Assembly (NCBI GenBank): GCA_037445245.1
Contig: JBBIKU010000144.1
Location: 1 to 6,026, forward strand
Reading direction: 5' to 3'
Source of the DNA: JBBIKU01 sp037445245
GTDB taxonomy: Bacteria > Chloroflexota > Anaerolineae > Anaerolineales > Anaerolineaceae
DNA length: 6,026 nucleotides
Shown here piece by piece: positions 1 to 5,362 of this stretch. The notes under the pieces were generated by a model. That model saw only the letters and a list, made by a program, of their open reading frames with translations, searched no databases and was not told the origin of the DNA. The translations under genes were made by a program, and so were the position numbers. Within the stretch, counting starts at the first letter, position 1. Every line of letters starts with the position of its first letter.

Positions 1-528
1 ACGCAACGCCAGCCCGTAACTGGTTTTGTTGAGGAAATAATACAGCGCCGCCGTCAAGACATAGGAGAAATACACCAGCCAGTTCTGATTGAAGAGGATG
101 TTGCCGATGACTGGGATCTGGCTCAGCATTGGGATGGGCACGTCGCGCAGGGTGGGGATCAGCGGCGGGACAAGCGTGACGCCGATGACCAGCTTGGGCA
201 GCAGGGTTGAGAGCCCCAGTCCGACGAAGAACAACGCCAGCCCGATCACAAACTGGTTCATCCTGAGGTGGGTGGTGAAATACGCCAGCGCCAGCCCGAA
301 GATTGCTCCGATCGCCAGCGCTGCCAGCATACCGAGGGCGAGACTGTCAGTCAGGTAGCTGACCAAAAAGCCGACTGAGGCGCCGACCAGCATAATGCCT
401 TCCTGTGCCACCACGAACAGACCGGTGCGTCCGGTTATCATCGTTCCCTGGCTGGCGAGCAGGAATGGCACGATCACCAGGAAGGTCAGCTTCGCGTAGG
501 TGAGAACCTGTAACCCGATTTCACCCAT
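1..528 (-). CDS. ABC transporter inner-membrane permease, second subunit (BMP/nucleoside type), 3' end outside window
   Basis: This is a membrane subunit of the importer. The frame is open from an ATG at 528-526 to the window edge (176 codons), so the C-terminus is missing. It is very hydrophobic, with likely membrane segments near residues 12-27, 36-58, 62-85, 92-112 and 148-166. Family landmarks are AQEGIMLVGA (41-50, the counterpart of the EGMML motif of YufQ-type permeases), NQFVIGLAL (91-99), and TSYGLALR at the edge, which begins the cytoplasmic loop that contacts the ATPase. An AAGGAGG ribosome site lies nine bases before the ATG, inside the end of the upstream permease gene, and only three bases separate the two genes, so translation is probably coupled. 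No frame damage is visible in this part. Substrate is inferred from family: nucleosides or nucleobases. Confidence 0.88.
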   Translation of the reverse strand, partial: MGEIGLQVLTYAKLTFLVIVPFLLASQGTMITGRTGLFVVAQEGIMLVGASVGFLVSYLTDSLALGMLAALAIGAIFGLALAYFTTHLRMNQFVIGLALFFVGLGLSTLLPKLVIGVTLVPPLIPTLRDVPIPMLSQIPVIGNILFNQNWLVYFSYVLTAALYYFLNKTSYGLALR

Positions 529-531
529 CTT

Positions 532-1236
532 TTATTTCCTCCTTACCACGTCTGCCAGTAGGACGAACAGCAGCACCAGCGCCTCTACGATGAAAACCAG
601 TTCAACCGGGATCATCATCGTCCGTTGCATAGCGCTGGCGCCCACTTCGAGGACGGCGATGAAGAATGCCACGAAAGGCACTGCCAGGCTGCTGCCGCGG
701 GCGATCAACCCAATGATGCGACCCAGTATGGCGAAGTTCGAATGCAAGCCTTCGATCAACCTGCCCTGGACGCCGGTCACCTCGATGGCGCCGGATAACC
801 CGGCGATGGCTCCTGCCAGGATCATCGAAAGCACGAACAGGACACGGATATTGATGCCAAAGACCTTCGAGGCGCGGGGATTGGCGCCGGAGGCGATCAA
901 TTCAAACCCGCCGGTGGTGCGGTTGGTGTAGATATACACGCCGATTGCCACCAGAATGGCGATAATGATGCCGGCGTGCAACGGCGGGCTGGCAATCAAC
1001 TTGGGCAACAGCGCCCCCTGACCCAGGGGTGGGGTGGTAGGATGCCCTGCTGCCGGGTCGCTCCACACTCTTGTGGCGACAAAATCAATTAATCCGAAGG
1101 CTACGAAGTTCAACAACACGGTGGTGAGAATGACGTTGATGTTGAAGCGATAGAGCAGCCAGCCGGGGATCAGCCCCCACACTGCCCCCGCCACGACGCC
1201 CGCCAGCAACGCCTCGACGTGCTCCACGCGCCCCAC
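532..1236 (-). CDS. ABC transporter permease, first subunit: C-terminal part of a frame-disrupted gene
   Basis: This is the larger, downstream piece of the first permease (234 codons from a GTG at 1236-1234). From residue 10 it matches the family well: LLAGVVAGAVWGLIPG, then FNINVILTTVLLNFVA (31-46), then the cytoplasmic coupling loop ASGANPRASKVFGINI (115-130, the family's G-x-NP-x-A loop that touches the ATPase), then further hydrophobic segments to the C-terminus. The first nine residues have no family counterpart and come from the 35-nt insertion at 1210-1244. Without that insertion this frame joins the upstream piece into one 351-residue protein, the expected length for YufP-type permeases. 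As written it would need reinitiation at the GTG, which overlaps the stop of the upstream piece by one base (TAGTG). The alternative is a pseudogene or an assembly error. Confidence 0.8.
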   Translation of the reverse strand: MGRVEHVEALLAGVVAGAVWGLIPGWLLYRFNINVILTTVLLNFVAFGLIDFVATRVWSDPAAGHPTTPPLGQGALLPKLIASPPLHAGIIIAILVAIGVYIYTNRTTGGFELIASGANPRASKVFGINIRVLFVLSMILAGAIAGLSGAIEVTGVQGRLIEGLHSNFAILGRIIGLIARGSSLAVPFVAFFIAVLEVGASAMQRTMMIPVELVFIVEALVLLFVLLADVVRRK

Positions 1237-1244
1237 TACCTCAC
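1210..1244 (-). other. Apparent 35-nt insertion that breaks the permease frame
   Basis: Read on the minus strand, codon 126 (Ala, GCG) ends at 1245 and the conserved sequence LLAGVVAGAVWG resumes at 1209. Leaving out 1244-1210 gives an unbroken PPYLLLPLALLAGVVAG, exactly the family pattern, and a 351-residue protein. The 35 bases bring an in-frame TAG after two codons, then a GTG, and a small hairpin (CGTG-GAG-CACG at 1218-1228). GGCG lies both just before the insertion and at its end, a short direct repeat typical of slippage or target duplication. No second copy of this segment was noticed in the window. Confidence 0.65.
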
Positions 1245-1622
1245 CGCCAACGGGAGTAACAGGTAGGGAGGCAGGTCGGAAAAGAGGATGCCGACCGCGG
1301 TGGTGCCGATGGCGCCGACGATGAGCTGACCTTCACCGCCGATGTTGAACTTGCGGGCTGCCCAGGGGATGGTGAAGGCAAAACCTTGCAACACCAGCGG
1401 GACGAATTTCAACAATGTTTGGGTAAAGCCATTGGCGGTACGGAATGATGTGGTCAAGATGGTGGTGAAGGCTTTGAGAACGTCAAATCCCATCACCGCC
1501 ATCACAATTCCCACAGCGATAAATGCAGCGGATACAGCGAGAATATAACGTGCCGCCATCCCGAGCGCCGATTTCAACGCAGGGTTTATCCGGGTCGGTT
1601 GCTCAAGCGACTGTGCGGACAC
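1236..1622 (-). CDS. ABC transporter permease, first subunit: N-terminal part of a frame-disrupted gene
   Basis: This is the upstream piece of the first permease: 128 codons from a GTG at 1622-1620 to a TAG at 1238-1236. The GTG is chosen because an AAGGA ribosome site lies nine bases upstream, whereas the ATG ATG at 1632-1627 is in the frame of the overlapping ATPase gene. The start lies inside the ATPase gene (20-base overlap), implying coupling. Residues 1-22 are a polar cytoplasmic start, 24-46 form a membrane helix, and further hydrophobic stretches lie at 70-86 and 99-125. The landmark FNIGGEGQL (92-100) is typical of permeases of the nucleoside/BMP group. Residues 1-126 are collinear with the family; the last two codons before the stop come from the inserted segment. 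Alone it would give only about the first three membrane helices. Confidence 0.8.
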   Translation of the reverse strand: MSAQSLEQPTRINPALKSALGMAARYILAVSAAFIAVGIVMAVMGFDVLKAFTTILTTSFRTANGFTQTLLKFVPLVLQGFAFTIPWAARKFNIGGEGQLIVGAIGTTAVGILFSDLPPYLLLPLAVR

Positions 1623-3162
1623 CGCTCATCATCCTTCCTATCTCATATTTATCAAACTGGCTGCGATCGAGAATCCCCATGATCTCCCCGCGATAAATAA
1701 CGGCAATCCGGTCACTAAGCAGCAACAATTCATCCAGGTTTTCAGAAAGCAACAGGGTAGACATCCCCTGCTTTTTGCATTCCAGGAGATTGGTGTAAAT
1801 AAAATCAATAGAAGGAATATCCAAGCCGCGGGTGGGGTTGTGCGCCACCAGCAGTTTGTTGGGGCGGGAAAAGGCGCGCGCAATCATCACGCGCTGGATG
1901 TTGCCGCCGGAAAGATCTCCGCCGTTCTGGGTTGGACCGCTGGTTTTGATCTTGTATTCATGGATCAATCGCCAGGATTCATTATAGATCGTCTTCCAGT
2001 CCATAAACCCGCTTTTGTTGCTGTAGGGCTGGTAGCGGTGGTAACCGAGGATCAGGTTTTGGGCAACATTGGCGATGGGGAGAAAGCCGTCGTTCAGGCT
2101 GTCTTCTGGGATGTAGGCGCATCCCAATTTGAGCAGATCGCTGGTGCCTTTGTTGGCAATGTTCATGCCGTCGAAGAAGATCTTGCCCTCAGCGACCGGA
2201 CGGACTCCCATCACCGTTTCTGCCAGTTCGATCTGCCCGTTGCCGGCGACGCCAGCAATGCCGAGGATCTCTTTCTTTCTGATCTCTAAGGAAACATTGT
2301 TCAGTAGTTTGATGCCGTCGTTCTCAACGACGGTCACGCCATCCATCTTGAGCCTTATTTTCTCGCCCACCTGTAACGATTCAGGGTCGCGTTCGCGGCT
2401 GGTGAACAGCACGCTTTCCTGGATGTTCATTTCATCCCCCACCATGCCGCGGATGAAGGTTTCTTCTGAAGACTCTTCGCGACGCAGTGTCATCACGTTC
2501 TGACCGTTGCGCAAGACGGTGATGCGGTCGCACACCGCCAGCACTTCTTTCAGCTTGTGGGTGATGAAGACGATGCTGAGTCCTTCATCAACCATGGCGC
2601 GCAGCGATTGGAAGAGCGAATCAACCTCCTGGGGAGTGAGGTTGGTGGTTGGCTCGTCAAGGATCAAGATTTCAACGCCGCGGTAAAGCGCTTTGAGGAT
2701 TTCGATCTTCTGCCGCGCGCCCATCGGCAGGTCTTCGACCACGGCTCTGAGATTGACGTGAAGTCCGAACTTGTCACACAGTTCCTTGATCTCTTTTTCT
2801 TCAGGCTCAAGGTTCATGGTGAACTTGTTCTTCACATCCATGCCTAGGACGATATTCTGAAGGGCGGTAAAGCTGCGGATCTGGGGGAAGTGCTGGTGAA
2901 CCATGCCGATGCGGTAACTGAGAGCGTCGCGGGGCGAGGTGATCACCGCCGGGCTGCCGTGGATGAAGATCTCGCCTGCATCCGGCTTGTACAAGCCGTA
3001 CAGCACGTTCATCAGGGTGGTTTTGCCAGCACCATTTCCCCCCAGAAGACCGTGAATCTCCCTGGCGTTGAGATGGAATTCAACATTTTGAAGGGCGGCA
3101 TTCTGCCCAAAGGCTTTATGCACGCCCTTCATGGTAAGAATTTCAGTACCAGGTTCCGCCAT
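1603..3162 (-). CDS. ABC transporter ATP-binding protein with two nucleotide-binding domains (nucleoside/BMP type)
   Basis: This is the energy-coupling subunit: 519 residues, two ABC domains in one chain, on the cytoplasmic face. Domain 1 has Walker A GGNGAGKTT (41-49), Q-loop Gln90 in MVHQHF, a signature loop of the form LPMGARQ (145-151), Walker B ILILDE (165-170) and switch His202. Domain 2 has a weak P-loop, GVAGNGQ (304-310), lacking the GKT lysine, yet a canonical signature LSGGN (417-421); its Walker B reads LLVAHNPT (437-444) without the catalytic Glu. Such asymmetry is normal for the sugar/nucleoside importer ATPases (RbsA, YufO) and is not decay. It starts 11 bases after the lipoprotein stop, with only a weak GGGA ribosome site. 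Its end overlaps the permease start. Length and frame are intact. Confidence 0.95.
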   Translation of the reverse strand: MAEPGTEILTMKGVHKAFGQNAALQNVEFHLNAREIHGLLGGNGAGKTTLMNVLYGLYKPDAGEIFIHGSPAVITSPRDALSYRIGMVHQHFPQIRSFTALQNIVLGMDVKNKFTMNLEPEEKEIKELCDKFGLHVNLRAVVEDLPMGARQKIEILKALYRGVEILILDEPTTNLTPQEVDSLFQSLRAMVDEGLSIVFITHKLKEVLAVCDRITVLRNGQNVMTLRREESSEETFIRGMVGDEMNIQESVLFTSRERDPESLQVGEKIRLKMDGVTVVENDGIKLLNNVSLEIRKKEILGIAGVAGNGQIELAETVMGVRPVAEGKIFFDGMNIANKGTSDLLKLGCAYIPEDSLNDGFLPIANVAQNLILGYHRYQPYSNKSGFMDWKTIYNESWRLIHEYKIKTSGPTQNGGDLSGGNIQRVMIARAFSRPNKLLVAHNPTRGLDIPSIDFIYTNLLECKKQGMSTLLLSENLDELLLLSDRIAVIYRGEIMGILDRSQFDKYEIGRMMSGVRTVA

Positions 3163-3173
3163 TGGTTTCCCGT

Positions 3174-4250
3174 TTACTCAAACGGCGTGATGTCTTTCAC
3201 AACCTCGATCTCGCCACTGACGATGCCATTGATGATGGGTTCCATTTCAGCCTGGAGTTCGGGCGAGACGTTGCGCAGGGGGGTCTGGATGGAAACGCCG
3301 GTGTCGAAGCCCAACGGATAGTACCCGCCGCTCTCGCCAGCCATAATGCGCTGGACGATGTCCTTGAGCGGACCAGCCCAGTCGTAGAGCACGGCGCTCA
3401 TGTAGTGTTCGGGGGCAAAGCTGGTTTTGTCGGTGTATTTGGCGGTCACCAGCACCTTGCGATCAGCAGCTTTGGCGGCTTCAAAAACGCCAAACATGCC
3501 CAAGTTGAGCGAACCAACCAGCACGTCGTTGCCTTCGGCGATGAGCGTCTCAGCCACCTGGCGAGCTTTGGTGGGGTCGTTGAAGTCACCAACCCAAACG
3601 TAGGTCAACTCGACGTCCACACCGAGGTCGTCGATTGCCTGCAGCATGGCGTGCACTTCGGAATTGGAGAAGGGCAGGGGCAAACCGCCAATATAGCCGA
3701 TCTTGCCGGTCTCGGTTGCCTTGGCTGCCATGGCGCCGATGGCGTAGAAACCAACGTGGAAGCGACGATCGATCATCCAGAAGTTGGCAGGGGGATCTTC
3801 GACTTTCGAGTCACCCTCACCGATGAAAATGACGTCTTCGAACTCTCTGGCGAGATCGATGGTTTGGGTGAGGAACTGCCCGCCGTGGGTGAAGATGATG
3901 TTGTAACCGGCGTCGATGTACTCGCGCATCACCCGGTCGACATCCGGAACCGGGACACTCTCGGAGTAGGCGATCTCGAGACCCAGCTCAGATGCGACGG
4001 CGGTGGTACCAATGTAGCCGAGGGTGTTATAGTCGGCATCGGTGATCACGCCCGGCAGAATGGTGGCTAAGCGGTACACTTTCACCGGCTCAACCACTTC
4101 CGGCTCTTCCGGTTCTTCTTCAGCAGGCGGTGGTGCCACTGGTTCCGCGGGAGCGGGCGGCGGCTCAGCAGGCGCAGCCGGGGCGCAGGCGGCGCCTACC
4201 AGTGCCAGAACGACCAGCACAGAAACCAACACAAACAACTTCTTAGACAT
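3174..4250 (-). CDS. BMP-family substrate-binding lipoprotein of the ABC importer
   Basis: This is the extracytoplasmic receptor of the importer, 358 residues. Residues 1-22 form a lipoprotein signal: Lys3-Lys4, a hydrophobic core at 5-18, and a lipobox ending VGAAC with lipidated Cys22. The -3 residue is Gly rather than the usual Leu. Residues 23-56 are a Pro/Ala/Glu linker, as often seen in Chloroflexota binding proteins. The folded part begins near 57 and fits the BMP/PnrA family (Pfam Bmp): PGVITDADYN (66-75, counterpart of the G-x-I-x-D-x-x-W-N motif, with Tyr for Trp), GYNIIFTHGGQF (115-126), GKIGYIGG (182-189) and YDWAGPLKDI (289-298). Known members bind purine or pyrimidine nucleosides; the ligand here cannot be read from sequence, and the neighbouring PreA gene suggests a pyrimidine. 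An AGGAG ribosome site lies seven bases before the ATG. It is the first gene of the operon. Confidence 0.93.
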   Translation of the reverse strand: MSKKLFVLVSVLVVLALVGAACAPAAPAEPPPAPAEPVAPPPAEEEPEEPEVVEPVKVYRLATILPGVITDADYNTLGYIGTTAVASELGLEIAYSESVPVPDVDRVMREYIDAGYNIIFTHGGQFLTQTIDLAREFEDVIFIGEGDSKVEDPPANFWMIDRRFHVGFYAIGAMAAKATETGKIGYIGGLPLPFSNSEVHAMLQAIDDLGVDVELTYVWVGDFNDPTKARQVAETLIAEGNDVLVGSLNLGMFGVFEAAKAADRKVLVTAKYTDKTSFAPEHYMSAVLYDWAGPLKDIVQRIMAGESGGYYPLGFDTGVSIQTPLRNVSPELQAEMEPIINGIVSGEIEVVKDITPFE

Positions 4251-4281
4251 GGGGTTTCTCCTTCCTTACTTTATGGGATTT

Positions 4282-4376
4282 GGATATTGGGGGCTGTTTT
4301 CCCTTTTCGGAACGACAGGAAGACCTGGGTTGGGATATTTGGCTGTCATGTGATTGATTACTCTCTATCGACAGGA
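4282..4376 (-). repeat. Two tandem similar modules in the importer mRNA leader, each with a potential stem
   Basis: Read in the transcript direction, module A (4376-4333) and module B (4320-4282) share the same order of blocks: TCCTGTCG, a loop, ACAGCC, a short spacer, AATATCC. The loops differ (22 and 15 bases) and the last spacer is 1 or 3 bases. In each, CTGT can pair with ACAG. In A the pairing extends to CTGTC/GACAG (4370-4374 with 4343-4347), with an outer TTGG/CCAA pair (4383-4386 with 4339-4342). In B an inner TTCC/GGAA stem (4309-4312 with 4299-4302) closes a six-base loop. The modules lie between the P1 start and the ribosome site. They could be a structured regulatory RNA or a duplicated protein-binding site; no known riboswitch is recognised. 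Confidence 0.5.
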
Positions 4377-4397
4377 TTCCTGCCAATTACGGAAAGG

Positions 4398-4426
4398 ATT
4401 ATAACAGCCTGCTATAGGCTTGTCAA
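4398..4426 (-). promoter_or_regulatory. Promoter P1 of the importer operon
   Basis: On the minus strand, TTGACA (4426-4421), a spacer of exactly 17 bases, and TATAAT (4403-4398) make a perfect sigma-70/sigma-A consensus. TGT directly before TATAAT also makes an extended -10. Transcription would start near 4391, giving a leader of about 140 bases before the lipoprotein ATG. So strong a core promoter usually needs a repressor. Confidence 0.85.
4406..4420. promoter_or_regulatory. Inverted repeat inside the P1 spacer, possible operator
   Basis: AGCCT and AGGCT, separated by five bases (GCTAT), form a perfect short inverted repeat that fills most of the space between the -35 and -10 boxes of P1. 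A protein bound here would block RNA polymerase. The arms are only five bases, so chance is possible, and it does not resemble the TTGT/ACAA sites elsewhere in the region. Confidence 0.35.
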
Positions 4427-4437
4427 CGAAGATCGTC

Positions 4438-4456
4438 TTAATTGTACGACAATTAA
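4438..4456. promoter_or_regulatory. Palindrome fitting a FadR/GntR-family operator, upstream of P1
   Basis: TTAATTGT-ACG-ACAATTAA is a perfect inverted repeat with 8-base arms and a 3-base centre. Its core TTGTACGACAA fits the T-N-G-T-N3-A-C-N-A pattern known for FadR-subfamily GntR regulators, and such a regulator is encoded next door. It lies 11 bases upstream of the P1 -35 box and downstream of the P2 start. From there it could activate P1, or act as an auxiliary or roadblock site for P2. Confidence 0.6.
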
Positions 4457-4565
4457 AGGGTACATTCATTGGAAATGAGCATTTTTTGTGGGGCTGCCTC
4501 CTTTTTCGAATCTAAAAAAGGAAAAACCAAAAAGAAGAAGCGCCATCACCAAGATGACCGTTTTC

Positions 4566-4595
4566 ATTATACAACTTGGAATGAGGATTTGTCAA
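4566..4595 (-). promoter_or_regulatory. Promoter P2, distal leftward promoter
   Basis: On the minus strand, TTGACA (4595-4590) and TATAAT (4571-4566) are separated by 18 bases. Both hexamers are perfect. The predicted start is near 4559, giving a leader of about 310 bases that runs through P1. It is back to back with the regulator's promoter, and its -35 box lies in the left arm of the shared inverted repeat. Confidence 0.72.
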
Positions 4596-4613
4596 CAATT
4601 AAAATGTTGACAA
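4589..4613. promoter_or_regulatory. Perfect 9-bp inverted repeat covering both divergent -35 boxes, candidate operator
   Basis: TTGTCAACA (4589-4597) and TGTTGACAA (4605-4613) are exact inverted copies separated by ATTAAAA. Each arm contains a -35 hexamer, one for P2 and one for the regulator's promoter. The left part also reads TTGT-CA-ACAATTAAA, nearly the same as TTGT-ACG-ACAATTAAA at 4442-4457. That similarity favours a protein-binding site over a chance result of two divergent TTGACA boxes. The adjacent GntR protein is the obvious candidate (inference). Confidence 0.6.
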
Positions 4614-4635
4614 TTGAGGGTTCTTGCGCTATAGT
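4607..4635 (+). promoter_or_regulatory. Promoter of the GntR-type regulator and probably of the preA-like gene
   Basis: TTGACA (4607-4612) and TATAGT (4630-4635) are separated by exactly 17 bases, with one mismatch to the sigma-70/sigma-A consensus. The expected start is near 4642, about 50 bases before the regulator's ATG. The -35 box sits in the right arm of the inverted repeat at 4589-4613, so a repressor bound there would give autoregulation. Confidence 0.8.
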
Positions 4636-4693
4636 GTTTACAGTGACCCAATCGATTTTGCTTGGATGAATTCGACTGTTTCTCAACCTTTAA

Positions 4694-4900
4694 ATGATGG
4701 ATTATCCTGATCTCAAAGTAAAACGACAATCTCTGGCGGATGAAGTTTCGAAAAAACTCAGTCAGTTGATCCAGGCTGGCAGCATTCCGCCCGGGACACG
4801 CTTGTTGGAGATTGAGCTGGCAAACCAGTTGGGAGTCAGCCGAGGACCGCTGCGCGAAGCGCTGCATGGGGCTGGTAGAGACGATCCCCGGCAAAGGTAG
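4694..4900 (+). pseudogene. GntR-family regulator, N-terminal DNA-binding part of a frame-disrupted gene
   Basis: This frame (68 codons) encodes the start of a GntR winged helix: LADEVSKKLSQLIQAGSIPPGTRLLEIELANQLGVSRGPLREAL, residues 14-57, with the recognition helix in SRGPLREAL. After codon 57-58 the conserved sequence is lost and translation runs into a TAG at 4898-4900. In the family about six residues separate REAL from GLVETIPGKGS. Here only four bases (CATG, 4865-4868) lie between them, so about 14 bases are missing and the rest of the protein continues in another frame. The product would lack the wing and the whole ligand-binding domain. Two ATGs (4694 and 4697) are possible starts, and neither has a clear ribosome site. 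With the gap filled the protein would be about 221 residues, normal for the family. Confidence 0.8.
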
Positions 4901-5345
4901 CTACACTGCCGCGCTATCGCGCCGCGATGCCCTGGAAATCTATGGCTTGCGCATCCTTCTGGAACAGGAAGCAGTGCGTCTGGTGTGCCAGAGGGCGAAT
5001 GAGGGGGAACTCGCCGGTTTGGAGGGCTTGCTGATTGAGTTGCTGCAAGCGGCGGAGGAAAAAGCCTTTGTCGAGGTCTCCAATCTAGATATCGATTTTC
5101 ACCACAAGATCTGGGAACTCTCTGGCAACACGCGGCTGGTACAAATCCTTGAAGGATTGATCCGACAAGCACGCCGCTATTTGTCCATCCAAACCCATCT
5201 TTACGAAACTTTGATCGTGGGGGTGGAGGATCACCGGGTGATCCTGGATGGGTTGCGGGGGCGCGATTGCCGACGGGCAACCGCCGCCATGCGCGAGCAC
5301 CTGGAAAAGGCAGCCGCAGCAGCGGTAGAATATGTGAAAGAATAA
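4812..5345 (+). pseudogene. GntR-family regulator, C-terminal FCD ligand-binding part of the same disrupted gene
   Basis: The open frame is drawn from the ATG at 4812, but only the part from about 4866 looks genuine; 4812-4865 is the DNA-binding region read out of frame. From there MGLVETIPGKGSYTAALS is the end of the winged helix, and the FCD domain follows as an all-helical bundle. Its usual metal site is present: Asp and His in LDIDFHHKIW, His in EDHRVILDGL and His in AMREHLEKAA. FCD regulators bind small organic acids or related metabolites and usually repress. The stop is 17 bases before the preA-like ATG, so the two genes are probably cotranscribed. As written, regulator and DNA-binding part are separate polypeptides at best. 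If the 14-base loss is an assembly error, this is a normal autoregulatory repressor. Confidence 0.85.
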
Positions 5346-5362
5346 ACCGGCAGGAGGATGTT

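Larger units (their letters stand above)
4251..4693. other. Divergent regulatory region between importer operon and regulator gene
   Basis: This stretch of 443 bases lies between two divergently transcribed genes and contains no convincing gene. It is clearly richer in A and T than the coding parts. From left to right it holds the ribosome site and two-module leader of the lipoprotein gene (4251-4390), leftward promoter P1 (4398-4426), a palindrome (4438-4456), an A/purine-rich tract on the plus strand (4514-4541), leftward promoter P2 (4566-4595), and the rightward promoter of the regulator (4607-4635) with a roughly 50-base untranslated leader. The short A-tracts at 4514-4533 recur every 7 to 8 bases, so they are not in phase with the helix. 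Confidence 0.85.

Noticed and set aside
1603..3162. Missing P-loop Lys and catalytic Glu in the second ATPase domain as a sign of decay
   Set aside because: This asymmetry is standard in the sugar/nucleoside importer ATPases, where the second domain is degenerate.
3162..4070. Plus-strand open frame of 302 codons
   Set aside because: It lies wholly opposite the lipoprotein gene, which has clear signal peptide, family motifs and ribosome site; the antisense translation resembles nothing and has no ribosome site.
4251..4391. Purine riboswitch or other known riboswitch in the importer leader
   Set aside because: I could not find the conserved junction sequences of the purine class or of another class I know; only the two-module repeat is supported.
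4453..4482. Minus-strand 9-residue frame (MLISNECTL) on the P2 transcript, with AGGAGG upstream
   Set aside because: AGGAGG is 14 bases from the ATG, too far for normal initiation, and the frame has no regulatory codon run, so a leader peptide is not supported.
4500..4521. CCTTTTT / AAAAAGG inverted repeat resembling a terminator
   Set aside because: The stem is A/T-rich and weak, and no U-run follows it in either direction.
4469..4669. Plus-strand open frame of 66 codons in the intergenic region
   Set aside because: It has no ribosome site, runs through both -35/-10 sets, and owes its Lys-rich part to the A-rich tract.
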